Source: Puccinia triticina (lineage: Eukaryota; Basidiomycota; Pucciniomycetes; Pucciniales; Pucciniaceae). Taken from it: a DNA stretch of 64,000 nt. Positions 36,061 to 45,881 of the stretch are shown here, in pieces. The stretch is from the NCBI RefSeq assembly GCF_026914185.1, contig NC_070563.1, forward strand, positions 7,027,001 through 7,091,000, written 5' to 3'. The position numbers and the translations under genes were made by a program. Position 1 is the first letter of the stretch; each line of letters opens with the position of its first letter. The notes under the pieces were generated by a model. It did not search any database. It saw nothing but the letters and a program-made list of their open reading frames with translations, and was not told the origin of the DNA.

Positions 36061-36412
36061 CACGGGGAAGTGGCTTGGTAAGCATATCTGCTAACATCTC
36101 TTTGGTTGAGACGTGAAGGAGGGAGACGTCCCCTTCTTGGACGCATTCACGGTGTGGTGCTCCATTCCAAACCATAAGTAGACACGGGGAAGTGGCTTGG
36201 TAAGCATATCTGATAAAATCTCTTTGGTTGAGACATCCCCTTCTTGGACGCATTCACGGTGTGGTGCTCCATTCCAAACCATAAGTAGACGCAGGGAAGT
36301 GGCTTGGTAAGCATATCTGCTAAAATCTCTTTGGTTGAGACGTGAAGGAGGGAGAGGTTCCCTTCTTGGACGCATTCACAGTGTGGTGCTCCATTCCAAA
36401 CCATAAGTAGTA
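36061..36412 (-). repeat. Triplicated copia RNase H tail
   Basis: Three direct units starting near 36061, 36183 and 36290 (122 and 107 nt apart; the middle one lacks 15 nt). Each encodes a version of STKEILADMLTKPLP and ECVQEG. The amplification keeps mostly open frame but cannot be functional. Confidence 0.85.
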
Positions 36413-36415
36413 TTT

Positions 36416-37308
36416 TACTGTCTTTTTTTACATATATTCATCATTACACTGCCTATTACCCCATCACCCTTTCACAAATACTTCATTATTATTGCATATT
36501 CAAATTCTACGCCTCATTTCACCTGTAGTCACTCATACATAGTACCCCCTTATCTTCAATGGTTCAATAGTTATAGAGGATATAAGACTTACAGAAAACC
36601 TACAGTCTTCAATACTCATTTCATTAGTAACTTACCTGAATCATTACATTACATTCTTTTCACAGATATATTCTCACATACTGAACCCTTTACATACATT
36701 GTTCATTATGTACTATGCTTATTGTACACATTACATCATTGGATCTGTGCTTATCTCTTTCAGTAGTGCTCATCATTACAAATTGTTACTATGTTCACAT
36801 CACTTTCCACATTTGTACAATCTTTTCTTCCCATAGCCAGAACTCCTCATTGTCTGTGCTCATCCTTCCTTCATATAAGAACTGTCCTTCCCCCCTCACT
36901 TGTACCCCAGCAGAGAATTATAGCAGAGATTTATGGAAGATATATGCAGAGATTACATACAGAGATTATAGTAGAAATCACTAATCACCTATTGCTCATT
37001 GATACCATTGCAGTTGCACTTGAACCCATTGCTATTGAACTACTGCCATTTTCCCCCCCTCTCTCATCACTCCTCCAACCCTCTCACCCTCAGTAGTCCG
37101 TAGTCAAGCTCATAGTACTAGCTCCTAAGATCATGCAGAAATCAGCCACACCTTTTCTTTCTTTTTCTTAGTGTTACTCTCATCCCCTCAGCATTAGTCA
37201 GGAAGGCAGCCTCATCAGCACCCTTGCATAGCTTACATTATTACTAGTGTTGCTATCCATTTCCCTTCCAAGCTCTATTCTCCCCTTTGAGTAGTTCCAC
37301 AACAGATG
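36416..37308 (-). mobile_element. LTR-like insertion splitting copia RNase H
   Basis: On minus it starts TGTGGAACTACTCAAAGGGG right after the codons for QYHFI and ends before the triplicated tail. It matches the repeat at 26198. Pyrimidine-rich on the plus strand. The left end and target duplication are not resolved. Confidence 0.5.
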
Positions 37309-40300
37309 AAATGATATTGGGCGTGAATATGCTTGGTTCTTGCGTGATGTTCCGGATTCTTTGCAAGCGCTTCTGCTCCCTCATTGTTGAAATGGAGAGG
37401 AATTGTGGTATCAGGTCAAAGGCAAAGTTCAGTTAGTAAATGACGAAGCCAGAGAGCTTCTTTAGATGAGTCAGACAGAGATTTGTATTCAGCCTCTGTG
37501 CTTGAGAGAGAGACTGTTGCCTGCTTCCTGGACTTCAAGGAGATGGCACCGTCACCAATGCCATACATGTAGGACAAATTTGAATTATATTCATTGCAAT
37601 CCTTGGCCCAATCAGAATCTGAGTAGCCGGAGAAGGAGAGATCGCCACCCAGGAGAAGTTTGATGTCTTTGGTGGAAATCAGATAGTTGAGAACCCTTAA
37701 ACCGGTGAACCAATGAGCAGCGGAAGGGTTGCAAAGATACTGAGAGAGACAGTTTACAGCAAAAGATATATTGGGAGTACACTGCGAGACCCAGAGTAGG
37801 GCACCAATCAGTTGTGGATAGGGACCCGGAGAATTGGGGTCATAATTAGGTTGATGGATGCTGAGGTTTTTGAAATTCGAGTCTGTTGGCGTTGGGACAT
37901 GCACATTCTTTGAGTCAAGGAATTGATCACACAGTTCAGAGATGTAGTGACCTTGGTTGAGGAATACATAACAGCTGGGAACGTCCAGGGTGATCTTTAG
38001 GGATAGGAAGTGATTGAGTTCCTCATCAGCTCCAATCTTGAATTGCTTTCCAACAGATGAAATGAGAGAATAAACAAAAGCAGGTTCGCCAACAATTGCC
38101 AAGTCGTCAACGTGAGTAGTGAGAGCGCCAAGTAGTTTGTGTCCCACAATCATGAAATACAAGGTTGGGTTGTATTTTGAATTTTTCAGACCAAGATTAA
38201 GGAGTGCTTTGTGAAGCTCTAGATTCCATTGACGCAGGGACTTTTTCAGTCCATCAAGGGAGCGGTTGACCTCGCAGACCCATTCTGGTTGCTGAGTATC
38301 CTCAAAGCCCGGCGGCTGTTCCATGTAGACGGGTTTGTTGAGATGACCGTTGAGGAAGGCTGTTTTGAAGTCCACTTGACGGCCCTTCCATCCGCGGCTA
38401 GCTAGGAGAGAGAAAATTAAGCGCAGGGTTTCTAGTTGGCGAGTTGAAGAAAACACTTTGTCGTAGTTGAGACCTGGACTTGCAAATAACCCATGGCTAC
38501 AAGACGGGCTTTGAGCTTATGAATAGTCTGATCCGGGCGTCTTTTGATTTTGAAGACCCACTTAGATTTGATAATCTTCCATTTTTCAGGGCAGGGAACT
38601 AGTTTCCAGGTCTGCATCCCCAGGAGCATGGCAAATTCTTTATCCGCAGCCTTAAGCCATCAATGTTTGTTGCGTGACTTTAGGAGTTGTTGCCAGGTTT
38701 TTGGGGTGTCAATTGTTGAATCGATGGCAGCACTTTTGGACCATTGTCTGTACCAATTGGGAGCCTTGCGCTCACAAGCGGAGTGGCCGCGAGGCAGAGG
38801 AGAAGGCGGATTAGGTGTGGAAGATTTTGGCGGAGGAGACAAAGGGAGGGGAGGGAGTGAAATTATCAAGATGTCAGGTAGGGAGGGATCAGGAGTGGAT
38901 GGGCAAGATGGTGGATGAGATGAGACTTGAGGACAATCCGGCAGATTGGTCTGACCATTGTCAAGCTGTTTAGGTCAATCAGTCACAGATATCCACTCAA
39001 TTTGAGGCAAGGAGATTTCCACAGTCATTGTCCCAGGAGAGGAGTTGAGTTTAGCTCCATAGGGAAACGATGAATTGTGAAATAGGACATTGTGTGACTT
39101 GACAACTGTCCGGTTTTCAAGTTCCCACAAACGCAATCTGTTTCCATCAGCAAGATACAAGAGGAGGAGCAAAGCACATCCTTTTTGGTCAAGCTTCTTG
39201 CGGTTTGCCTCCGGCACCTTGTACCATACAAGACACCCAAATGGGTGAAGGGATTTGGGGTCCACATCATGTTCCTGCAGAATTGAAGAGGGAGAAAGAA
39301 ATCCATATGGTGTGTTGCAGGGAAAAGAGTTATACGGGAATATTGCGTGTCAAAGGGCATTGGCCCAAAAGGATTTGGGGAGCCTAGCTTGAAGAAGCAA
39401 GCATCTCACCATGTTGCTGATTGTCTGATTTGTATGCTCAGCAACCCCATTGAGTTCCGGCGAGTGAGGAGGGCCTGGCTTGTGTTTTATTCCCGCAGAC
39501 AACAGGTATGAGGTGAATTCATTTGAGAGATACTCTCCACCGTTATCAGTGCGAAGAGAAAGAATCTCATGCACACCACTCTTTCCAAAGAATGCGCAGA
39601 AGAGTTTGGAACACGCGAATGAATCAATTTTTAATTTCATGGGTAAGACAGATAAAAATTTGGAACAGTCGTCAATGAAGGTAATGAAATATTTGTACCC
39701 TTCTCGAGAGACGACCTTGTAGGAACCAACATCCAAGTGGATAAGTTGGCCAGGAGCTGTGGATTGATGGAGAGCGCAAGACTGGAAACATTTTTGAGAA
39801 ATTTTTGATTGAACACAGGTTGAGCATTGTTGTACGTCAATTTCATTCCTGACAGAGGGAATAATTTTATGGAGTTTGAATACTTCTTTGAGTGGTTTGA
39901 GGCCAAGATGAGAGAATCAAAAATGGTACCCAAGAAAAGTGTTGTCAACAGGTGTGGGAGTGAGGGGGGTAGAGAAGTAAGAGCTCACAGGCTCCGCCGG
40001 AAGGTAGTATAGGTTTCCCCGCCTATACCCTTGACCTGAGAGAGTGCCGGTGACCTTAGAGGAGTCAGAGCGGTAGAGGTTGCAGGATGTTTTGGTGAAG
40101 ACTGCTGTTATACCCTTGTCGCACATCGCGGTGATCAAGAGAAGAGGCTCATGAAGTGAGGGGACAACAAGGGTCTTGACTTTGATGTCGCCGTCAATCG
40201 GGAGTTTCACCGAGCCTTTGTGAGTAGCTTCAACCACAGAGTGATCTGCAAGCCGTGCTGGAGTTCAATCAGGCTTGGATTTTACAATTGAGCTCACGTC

Positions 40301-41487
40301 GGGGGTCATTGAAAATGAGTACCTGGAGTCAAGATTAGCATCCCCAGCGGCAAAGGCGCCAGACGATGCCGATAGCACGGCGACCGCATTCCCGGCAGTA
40401 AATTTGATTTGAGACCCCAAGTAGTCAGACTCGTCATCTTCATTGCATCTGTGGGATGATTGACCAAGGGTGGAGACCAAGGTCCTGCCAGCTCGAGCTG
40501 AGGGCTTGGTAGAGGGGGGTTTCTTTTCTTGCTGACTAGCCTCCCAACAAGCTTTCTCAGCGGCTTTGTGCTCCGTAATAAGCTTGCGCGTGTTATTGCA
40601 CAAGTTGAGGTGGTGGGAGTCGCTGTTGCACAGCAGACATCTGTGAGGCTTCTTGGAGGAGTTGCTGCGGGGATTTTTGGGTGCATTGGATGAGGGGGAA
40701 GGCTGTGATGAGTTTGTCTTGGTGGATGAGACGGAGATTATGTCTCCTTGAGACTCTCGACGGACAGCTTTGTTTTTCAGAGCGGAGACAATCATTTCCG
40801 TTTTAACCCTCTCCTGATTCATGAGCGCCAAGACGCAGTGAAGCCAGTCAGGTGGGATAGAACTGAGCAGAGCTGTGTTGTGTACGTCCTCCGGAGTGAT
40901 CAGGGAGTCAAGTTTTTCGTACAACTTTGTCAGAGATTGGATATGTGACTGAATGTTGTCGCCTTACATCCGGGCGTTGACGAGCTTACGGATCCAGTAG
41001 ACCCACCCGCCGGTCAAAGAGTCCTGGTGGGCATGAGATAGGTCTTCCCATATTTTAGAAGCGTTATCTTTGTTGGCCAGGTGACAAAGGTTAGCCTCAT
41101 CCACTATCTGCACCAAGACGGCACAGACAAGGTCGGTTGCTGGTCAAAGATTAGTGGCCACTGAGGTAAGAACGTGGTTGACTTTAGCCAACTTTAGAAC
41201 CCAAACAACAACTTTCTTCCAGTTTAGAAAGTTTGAGTCCAAGCCAGGTGCCTTGAGTATGGGAAGCCTCGCCATTGAAATCTTTGCAAGGCCAATGATT
41301 GAGAGTGAAGGTTGACGCTGGTGTGAGTAGGTAGATCCTCCTTGGTGTTTTTTGACATCGTTGGTTGGAAGGAGAAGAGAAAGAAATGATCCTTAAGGTG
41401 TCCACTGATGAGAACCATTCAATACGCAAATCTTTAATGTGCCTAGCATTGCTGCTGATAGTTGTGCGCTAGATGGTGCTCATAACC

Positions 41488-41831
41488 TGATAAGCAAGAC
41501 AAGAGCTGAAGACAGCAGGCACAAGACGACGGCAAGTGAGGATGGTGTGGAAGGATCAATATTTCACATCAGACATTGAGAGAAAAAGAGAAAACAAAGA
41601 GAAAGGAAAAAGAAGGCAGAGAAAGAGAAGTGAAAGACTATACCTGAAGACAGCGGGAAAAAGAAGACGGAAAGTGAGGATGGTGTGGAAGGATGAGGAA
41701 AGAGTCCTTCCACGCCCGCTGCCTCAGGTGAACTAACTACAAGCTGTGAAATCTGAGTGAAATGTAGAGAACATGTATGTAGCACACATAGAGAAAAGAA
41801 AGATGAAAGAAACACAACTTCAATCTTAACA
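41488..41831 (-). repeat. 5' LTR of the copia element (344 bp)
   Basis: On minus it reads TGTTAAGATTGAAGTTGTG...CTTGCTTATCA. It contains an internal duplication (GACAGCAGGCACAAGACGAC and a relative) and aligns with the split LTR at 27206-27496 plus 34232-34284. Confidence 0.92.
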
Positions 41832-42176
41832 CTAAAGGGGTAAAGTCCCTCCTGATGGATGCTTTCTTGGCAAGCTCACCTCCAAAGTCTTGAGGGACCT
41901 TGTTACATAATTTCTATTTTTTGACTTGGCTCCCTTGGGATTTGGATTGAACTGTGGCAAATGCATGTTCCCACAAGCATCCTGAACCTTTTCTGTCATT
42001 TTTTTTCTTGAGGCATGTTATGGATTTGCACTAGAGATACTTTTTTAAGGAGCTTTGGGTTGGCTTTTGCAATCCACCATCTTCAAGATGGTATTCTGAG
42101 CAAAGCAGGAGGACCTATGTTGATTTTAGTGCATCAAAAATTAGAAAAGATGCACAGCTTTCAGATTATCAAGAAA

Positions 42177-42206
42177 CTAGAGGCCAATGCAGCTTTGCCG
42201 CTGCAA
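42177..42206 (-). mobile_element. Helitron-like 3' terminus, copy 4
   Basis: A|CTAGAGGCCAATGCAGCTTT, then GCCGCTGCA; a slightly mutated hairpin. The element would extend right and must end before BOS1 at 42852 unless it is truncated. Confidence 0.5.
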
Positions 42207-42654
42207 TCATAAGGTCAAGATCTCTTGGCTGTACCCATTTGGGAATTATAAATCCCCCTCCTCTTAATAAAGCCCACACACATTTAATGAATGTTTTGGC
42301 TTGATGTTTAGGAAACTGTCACAAGGTTGCAGTATTAGTATTAACCGGAGCAGCTCTAGAGCAGAAACCAAAGCTGCATCATGTCACTTGCCATCAAGTG
42401 ACTATATTTTTTTCCTGGTGGGGAGGGCATTGTTCAAACAGGCCTTGGTCAAAGCCATAGTTTTGACACCTGTCAAAACAGCAGCTCTTATTTTTTAAAA
42501 AAAAAAATCAAGTTCACATGTTACAGATAAAAGAAAGATACCAGCAGAGAGCCATGCTTCTTGGCTATCTCTTGAAGCAGCCGACTTGGCCCCAGCTGTC
42601 CTTGCGTAGCCTCAACGGAGGGACAAGCAGAAAAGGCTGAAAACAGACGTCTGC

Positions 42655-42790
42655 TGCCTACTCTTTAGCGAGGCAGGGGTCCCTCATTCGGAGGGTCGCT
42701 TCAGGTCGCTTCGCGACAGCGCTCCCGCGCCTCCGATCGAGGGAAGCTAGTTCGGAGGGACTTGTGTTATGTAAGTTCGGCGGGGCCACC
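42655..42790. repeat. Palindromic repeat, GAGGGACTTGTGTTA family
   Basis: Hairpin TCGCTTCGCGACAGCG, followed by GGAGGGACTTGTGTTATG and AAGTTCGGCGG. The same terminal words occur near 13010, 22580 and 31865. It ends about 60 bp upstream of the BOS1 start. Confidence 0.5.
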
Positions 42791-42851
42791 TTCAGAGAGG
42801 CTTGGTCAAGCTCACACTTCTGCACCCGGTGAAACCAAGCTGACAGCAAGG

Positions 42852-43798
42852 ATGAACTCACTCTACTCGCTAGCACTCAGACAAACCTCATCGATCCAGG
42901 CCGAGCTCACCGAACTGGAGAACAGTATCACTTCCGCAACAACAAGAAATAACACTGCTGGTCTACATGGTCAGATTGCTGCCAGTTTGTCGTCCCTCCA
43001 ACGCACTCTCGATGATTATCAGGCGATGAGTAAAGCCGAAGTGGTCGAGTCTAAACGTGCTAAAGCGGTCTCTCGGATTGAGAAATTCAAGGATGACTTC
43101 ATGGCTCTCAAGAAACAGTTCGATCAGATCAAAAATTTGGAACGCACACTCGTCAGTACTAAACAAGATCCATAAAAACAATTCTGATTGTCAGTTTTGA
43201 TTTCAGCCGAAAAAATGCAATACTGACTGTATGGTAGTTGAATCCGGCCTCTATTTGATCCACTTACAGAAAGAACAAAGTCAACGTCATGAACTCTTTC
43301 AATCAAGTTCGACATCGTACCGAACAAATGCTGCTACTCACAGCTCACCCACAACGGCAGAATCACCTTACCAAACAGGATACCATCGGACAAATGCGGC
43401 CATCAACAGTCGGGCTGGCGGCGGTGGAGGCGCAGGTTACAGGACCAACTCGGCACTCGATGAAAACAACTTCTTACAACAGACCAATAACACCTTGGAC
43501 ATTTATATCGCTCAGGGTCAGGCCATCTTGGGAAACTTGGGCGACCAGAGGGATATGTTGAAAGGTACATATTTGTTTCCTGTTTGGTGTAAATGAGGCG
43601 ATATATTGATCGAAGTCTTGATTTTGGTATAAAAAAGGTACACAAAAGAAGCTTCGGTCCGCTGCTAATGTCCTTGGACTCTCTCGCGAGACGATTCAGT
43701 TCATCGAACGCAGGTCTAGGGCTGATTTCATTCTTTTCGGTATTGGTGCTACTTTCACTCTGGTCTCTTTCTATTTCATCTTGAAATTGTTTGGTTAA
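42852..43798 (+). CDS. BOS1: BOS1/membrin-type Qb-SNARE of ER-Golgi transport
   Basis: BOS1 sits on ER-derived vesicles and Golgi membranes and pairs with Sed5, Bet1 and Sec22 for fusion. Exons 42852-43151, 43270-43564 and 43638-43798 join exactly (756 nt, 251 residues). Introns are 118 and 73 nt with GT-AG ends. The N-terminus MNSLYSLALRQTSSIQAEL is typical of the family, followed by a helical Habc-like region, a low-complexity Gly/Asn/Thr stretch (residues about 115-155) and the SNARE motif NNTLDIYIAQGQAILGNLGD, with the zero-layer Gln in DQRDML. The C-terminal anchor is FILFGIGATFTLVSFYFIL. No lesion was found. The gene stands alone between repeats: a Helitron-like end begins 7 nt past the stop codon, and a palindromic repeat ends just upstream. 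Confidence 0.93.
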
Positions 43799-43804
43799 TT
43801 AGGA

Positions 43805-43833
43805 CTAGAGTTCAAATCGGCTTTGCCGCTGCA
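43805..43833 (-). mobile_element. Helitron-like 3' terminus, copy 5 (divergent)
   Basis: A|CTAGAGTTCAAATCGGCTTT, then GCCGCTGCA. It starts 7 nt after the BOS1 stop codon, so it may carry the gene's polyadenylation region. Confidence 0.45.
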
Positions 43834-43839
43834 AGAATC

Positions 43840-44770
43840 CTGCAGGATCAGCTACCGCCTTTCTTGTCCCAGCGTCAACTCAACAGAAAGTCTGCCTCCA
43901 AGAAGGGCAAGTGAGGCCTGGGCATTTTTTTCCAAACTTGACCCTACAAAAATGGAGGATCCAAGAGAACCTTCTCCTAACTATGTCATTTTTTAACTTG
44001 CTACTCAAGCCTTCTCCTCATTCTCATATCTCATGTAATGGTATTCAGGTCAAACCACTCCTCTTATTTTACTTGGAATCTAGTAGTACAAAGTAGTAGA
44101 TCAATATCAAACCCTCTTCAGATTTCATTGCTGGAATCAGTGTAGTTCACGCTCAAGTTTCCAATCAGCTTGTGGGCACGCCCATCATTCACCACACTTA
44201 GCATTTTATCCCAATTTCCGTTTGATTGGAATCTTTTCAATCAGCTGCTGCTTGATCTATGGTACAATATTTGGAATTTATTCAAATGTATAATAGTCAA
44301 TGTTTTTCCCACACAGGGCAACAATGTAGAAAGCCATGAATCCAAGTTTATTAAAGACACAGTTTTTCCACAACTGTGAAAAAAAATATCAAGGGTTCCC
44401 CCTGTAAATACATAAAAACAGAAAAAAAAACATCAAGGGTTTCCCCTTATCATAAAACACAAGAAAAAAAATACAATGTTTAATCTAGATACAACAGAAC
44501 TGGAAAAAAATGAAAACTCAAATGCCCCCAAACAACACCAAAGGTGTTGTGAACAGCAATGGCTGTTGCATCTGGGCCAACCTCCAGCCCGTGTCAAGTG
44601 CACAGGTCAAAAAGGAAGGGCGTTGAAGGCCCCCATCCCGCAGCAAAGGCTGCAGAACCCGGGGGGGCCCACTCTTCAGCCCCTCAAACTGTGCAAGTGC
44701 AACAGCAGAGGGGGTTGAGGACAAACCGCACGCTGGAAGTACAGCGGCAGAGGACGCCCTGGGGATTATC
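43840..44770. other. BOS1 3' flank, no gene
   Basis: AT-rich. The words ATCAAGGGTTCCCCCTGTAA and ATCAAGGGTTTCCCCTTATC around 44388-44452 form a short direct repeat. Nothing else recognised. Confidence 0.4.
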
Positions 44771-44779
44771 CAGACACAA

Positions 44780-45618
44780 CACTACAAACATTTATTATTT
44801 TGCCCGAAAAAGAAATAAAAGTCAACATGAAAAAAATGAAACCAGAATTTCACTCAGGGGAACAAACTGAGCATGCTGAGCCAAAAAAATAAAATGTCCC
44901 AAACTGAGCAAAAATCATTGGACAATGTTTTGGGATGGTTTTTTTTCACGGGCCTGGCGGGCCTGGAGCGGGCTTGAGCGGGCCTGAGACAGGCCTACCC
45001 CAAAAGCACATTGGGTCAGTATTAAAGGAGTTTTGCCTTGCCCTGGGAGCTTCTGGGGCTTTTGATGGGCCCAAAATCTCAACATGGGCTTTTGGTGGTC
45101 TAGAAGTATCAACTCGGGCCACTGAATAGCCCATGGGCCTTTGAATTCCAAGAAAGCCCACCATGAATGGGCTCTTGGTAGCCCATGAAGATCTCCATGG
45201 GCAACCAAGAGCCCATTAGCTATGTGGGGGCTCATGGTGGGCTTTCTTGGAATTCAAAGGCCCATGGGCTATTCAGTGGCCCGAGTTGATACTTCTAGAC
45301 CACCAAAAGCCCATGTTGAGATTTTGGGCCCATCAAAAGCCCCAGAAGCTCCCAGGGCAAGGCAAAACTCCTTTAATACTGACCCAATGTGCTTTTGGGG
45401 TAGGCCTGTCTCAGGCCCGCTCAAGCCCGCTCCAGGCCCGCCAGGCCCGTGAAAAAAAACCATCCCAAAACATTGTCCAATGATTTTTGCTCAGTTTGGG
45501 ACATTTTATTTTTTTGGCTCAGCATGCTCAGTTTGTTCCCCTGAGTGGAATTCTGGTTTCATTTTTTTCATGTTGACTTTTTTTTTTTTTTTGGGCAAAA
45601 TAATAAATGTTTGTAGTG
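44780..45618. mobile_element. CACTA-derived fold-back element, near-perfect hairpin with arms of about 380 bp
   Basis: Starts CACTACAAACATTTATTATT and ends with the inverse (AATAATAAATGTTTGTAGTG). CAA is duplicated at 44777-44779 and 45619-45621, a 3-bp target as in CACTA elements. The arms (about 44780-45163 and 45233-45618) are almost identical, so the same peptide can be read on minus at 44915-45235 and on plus at 45247-45483. The spacer is about 70 bp. Confidence 0.92.
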
Positions 45619-45881
45619 CAAGGGCACCCCTTTTTATAAAAAATCCACCAGCAGTCTTGCTTCAAGCCTCCCCCTCAACTCTGCCCTGCTACATATCCTT
45701 GACAACCGGACAACGCCACCGCCACGACGCTGATGTAAGTTTGACCTGCGCGGCACTGACTACGTCCTGTCAGAGGGTCGCGGCGAATATCCGGGTGCAA
45801 CCCCAATTGTTCGCCGTGGGCCCGCTGTGTAAAAGCTTTGACCGTGACCGGATGATGTGTACATACCCTACTGTCTCGGCC

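Larger units (their letters stand above)
36017..41430 (-). pseudogene. Copia Gag-Pol remnants
   Basis: In minus-strand order: Gag near 41430-40265, with MSKNTKEDLPTHTSVNL and a knuckle CLLCNSDSHHLNLC; a protease-region fragment (40237-39917); integrase at 39948-39350, with zinc finger residues KQCSTCVQSK, LRTDNGGEYLSNEF and HSPELNGVAEHTNQ; integrase C-terminus 39360-38975; reverse transcriptase 38629-37416, with QVDFKTAFLNGHL and HVDD in place of YVDD; RNase H with SSTEAEYKSLS, then ARTKHIHAQYHFI near 37320. It is then interrupted until VSTKEMLADMLTKPLPR at 36140-36100. Lesions: frameshifts near 38450 and between domains, TGA at 37416-37418, and an insertion of about 0.9 kb. Confidence 0.88.
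27206..41831 (-). mobile_element. Ty1/copia retrotransposon, decayed, expanded by nested insertions to 14.6 kb
   Basis: Minus-strand element. The 5' LTR is 41488-41831 (TGATAAGC...CTTAACA on plus, 344 bp). The 3' LTR is split: 27206-27496 plus 34232-34284, also exactly 344 nt once the CACTA-like insert is removed. CTAAA is duplicated at 27201-27205 and 41832-41836, which proves both ends belong to one insertion. A purine tract (read AAGGGGGGG on minus) abuts the 3' LTR at 34285-34291. The sequence just inside the 5' LTR, GGTTATGAGCACC, is the candidate primer-binding site. Subtracting the inserts gives a normal copia length of about 5.4-6.3 kb. Confidence 0.93.

Noticed and set aside
44915..45483. 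Two identical 60-106-residue peptides on opposite strands
   Set aside because: Created by the near-perfect hairpin arms of the CACTA-derived element, not a gene pair.
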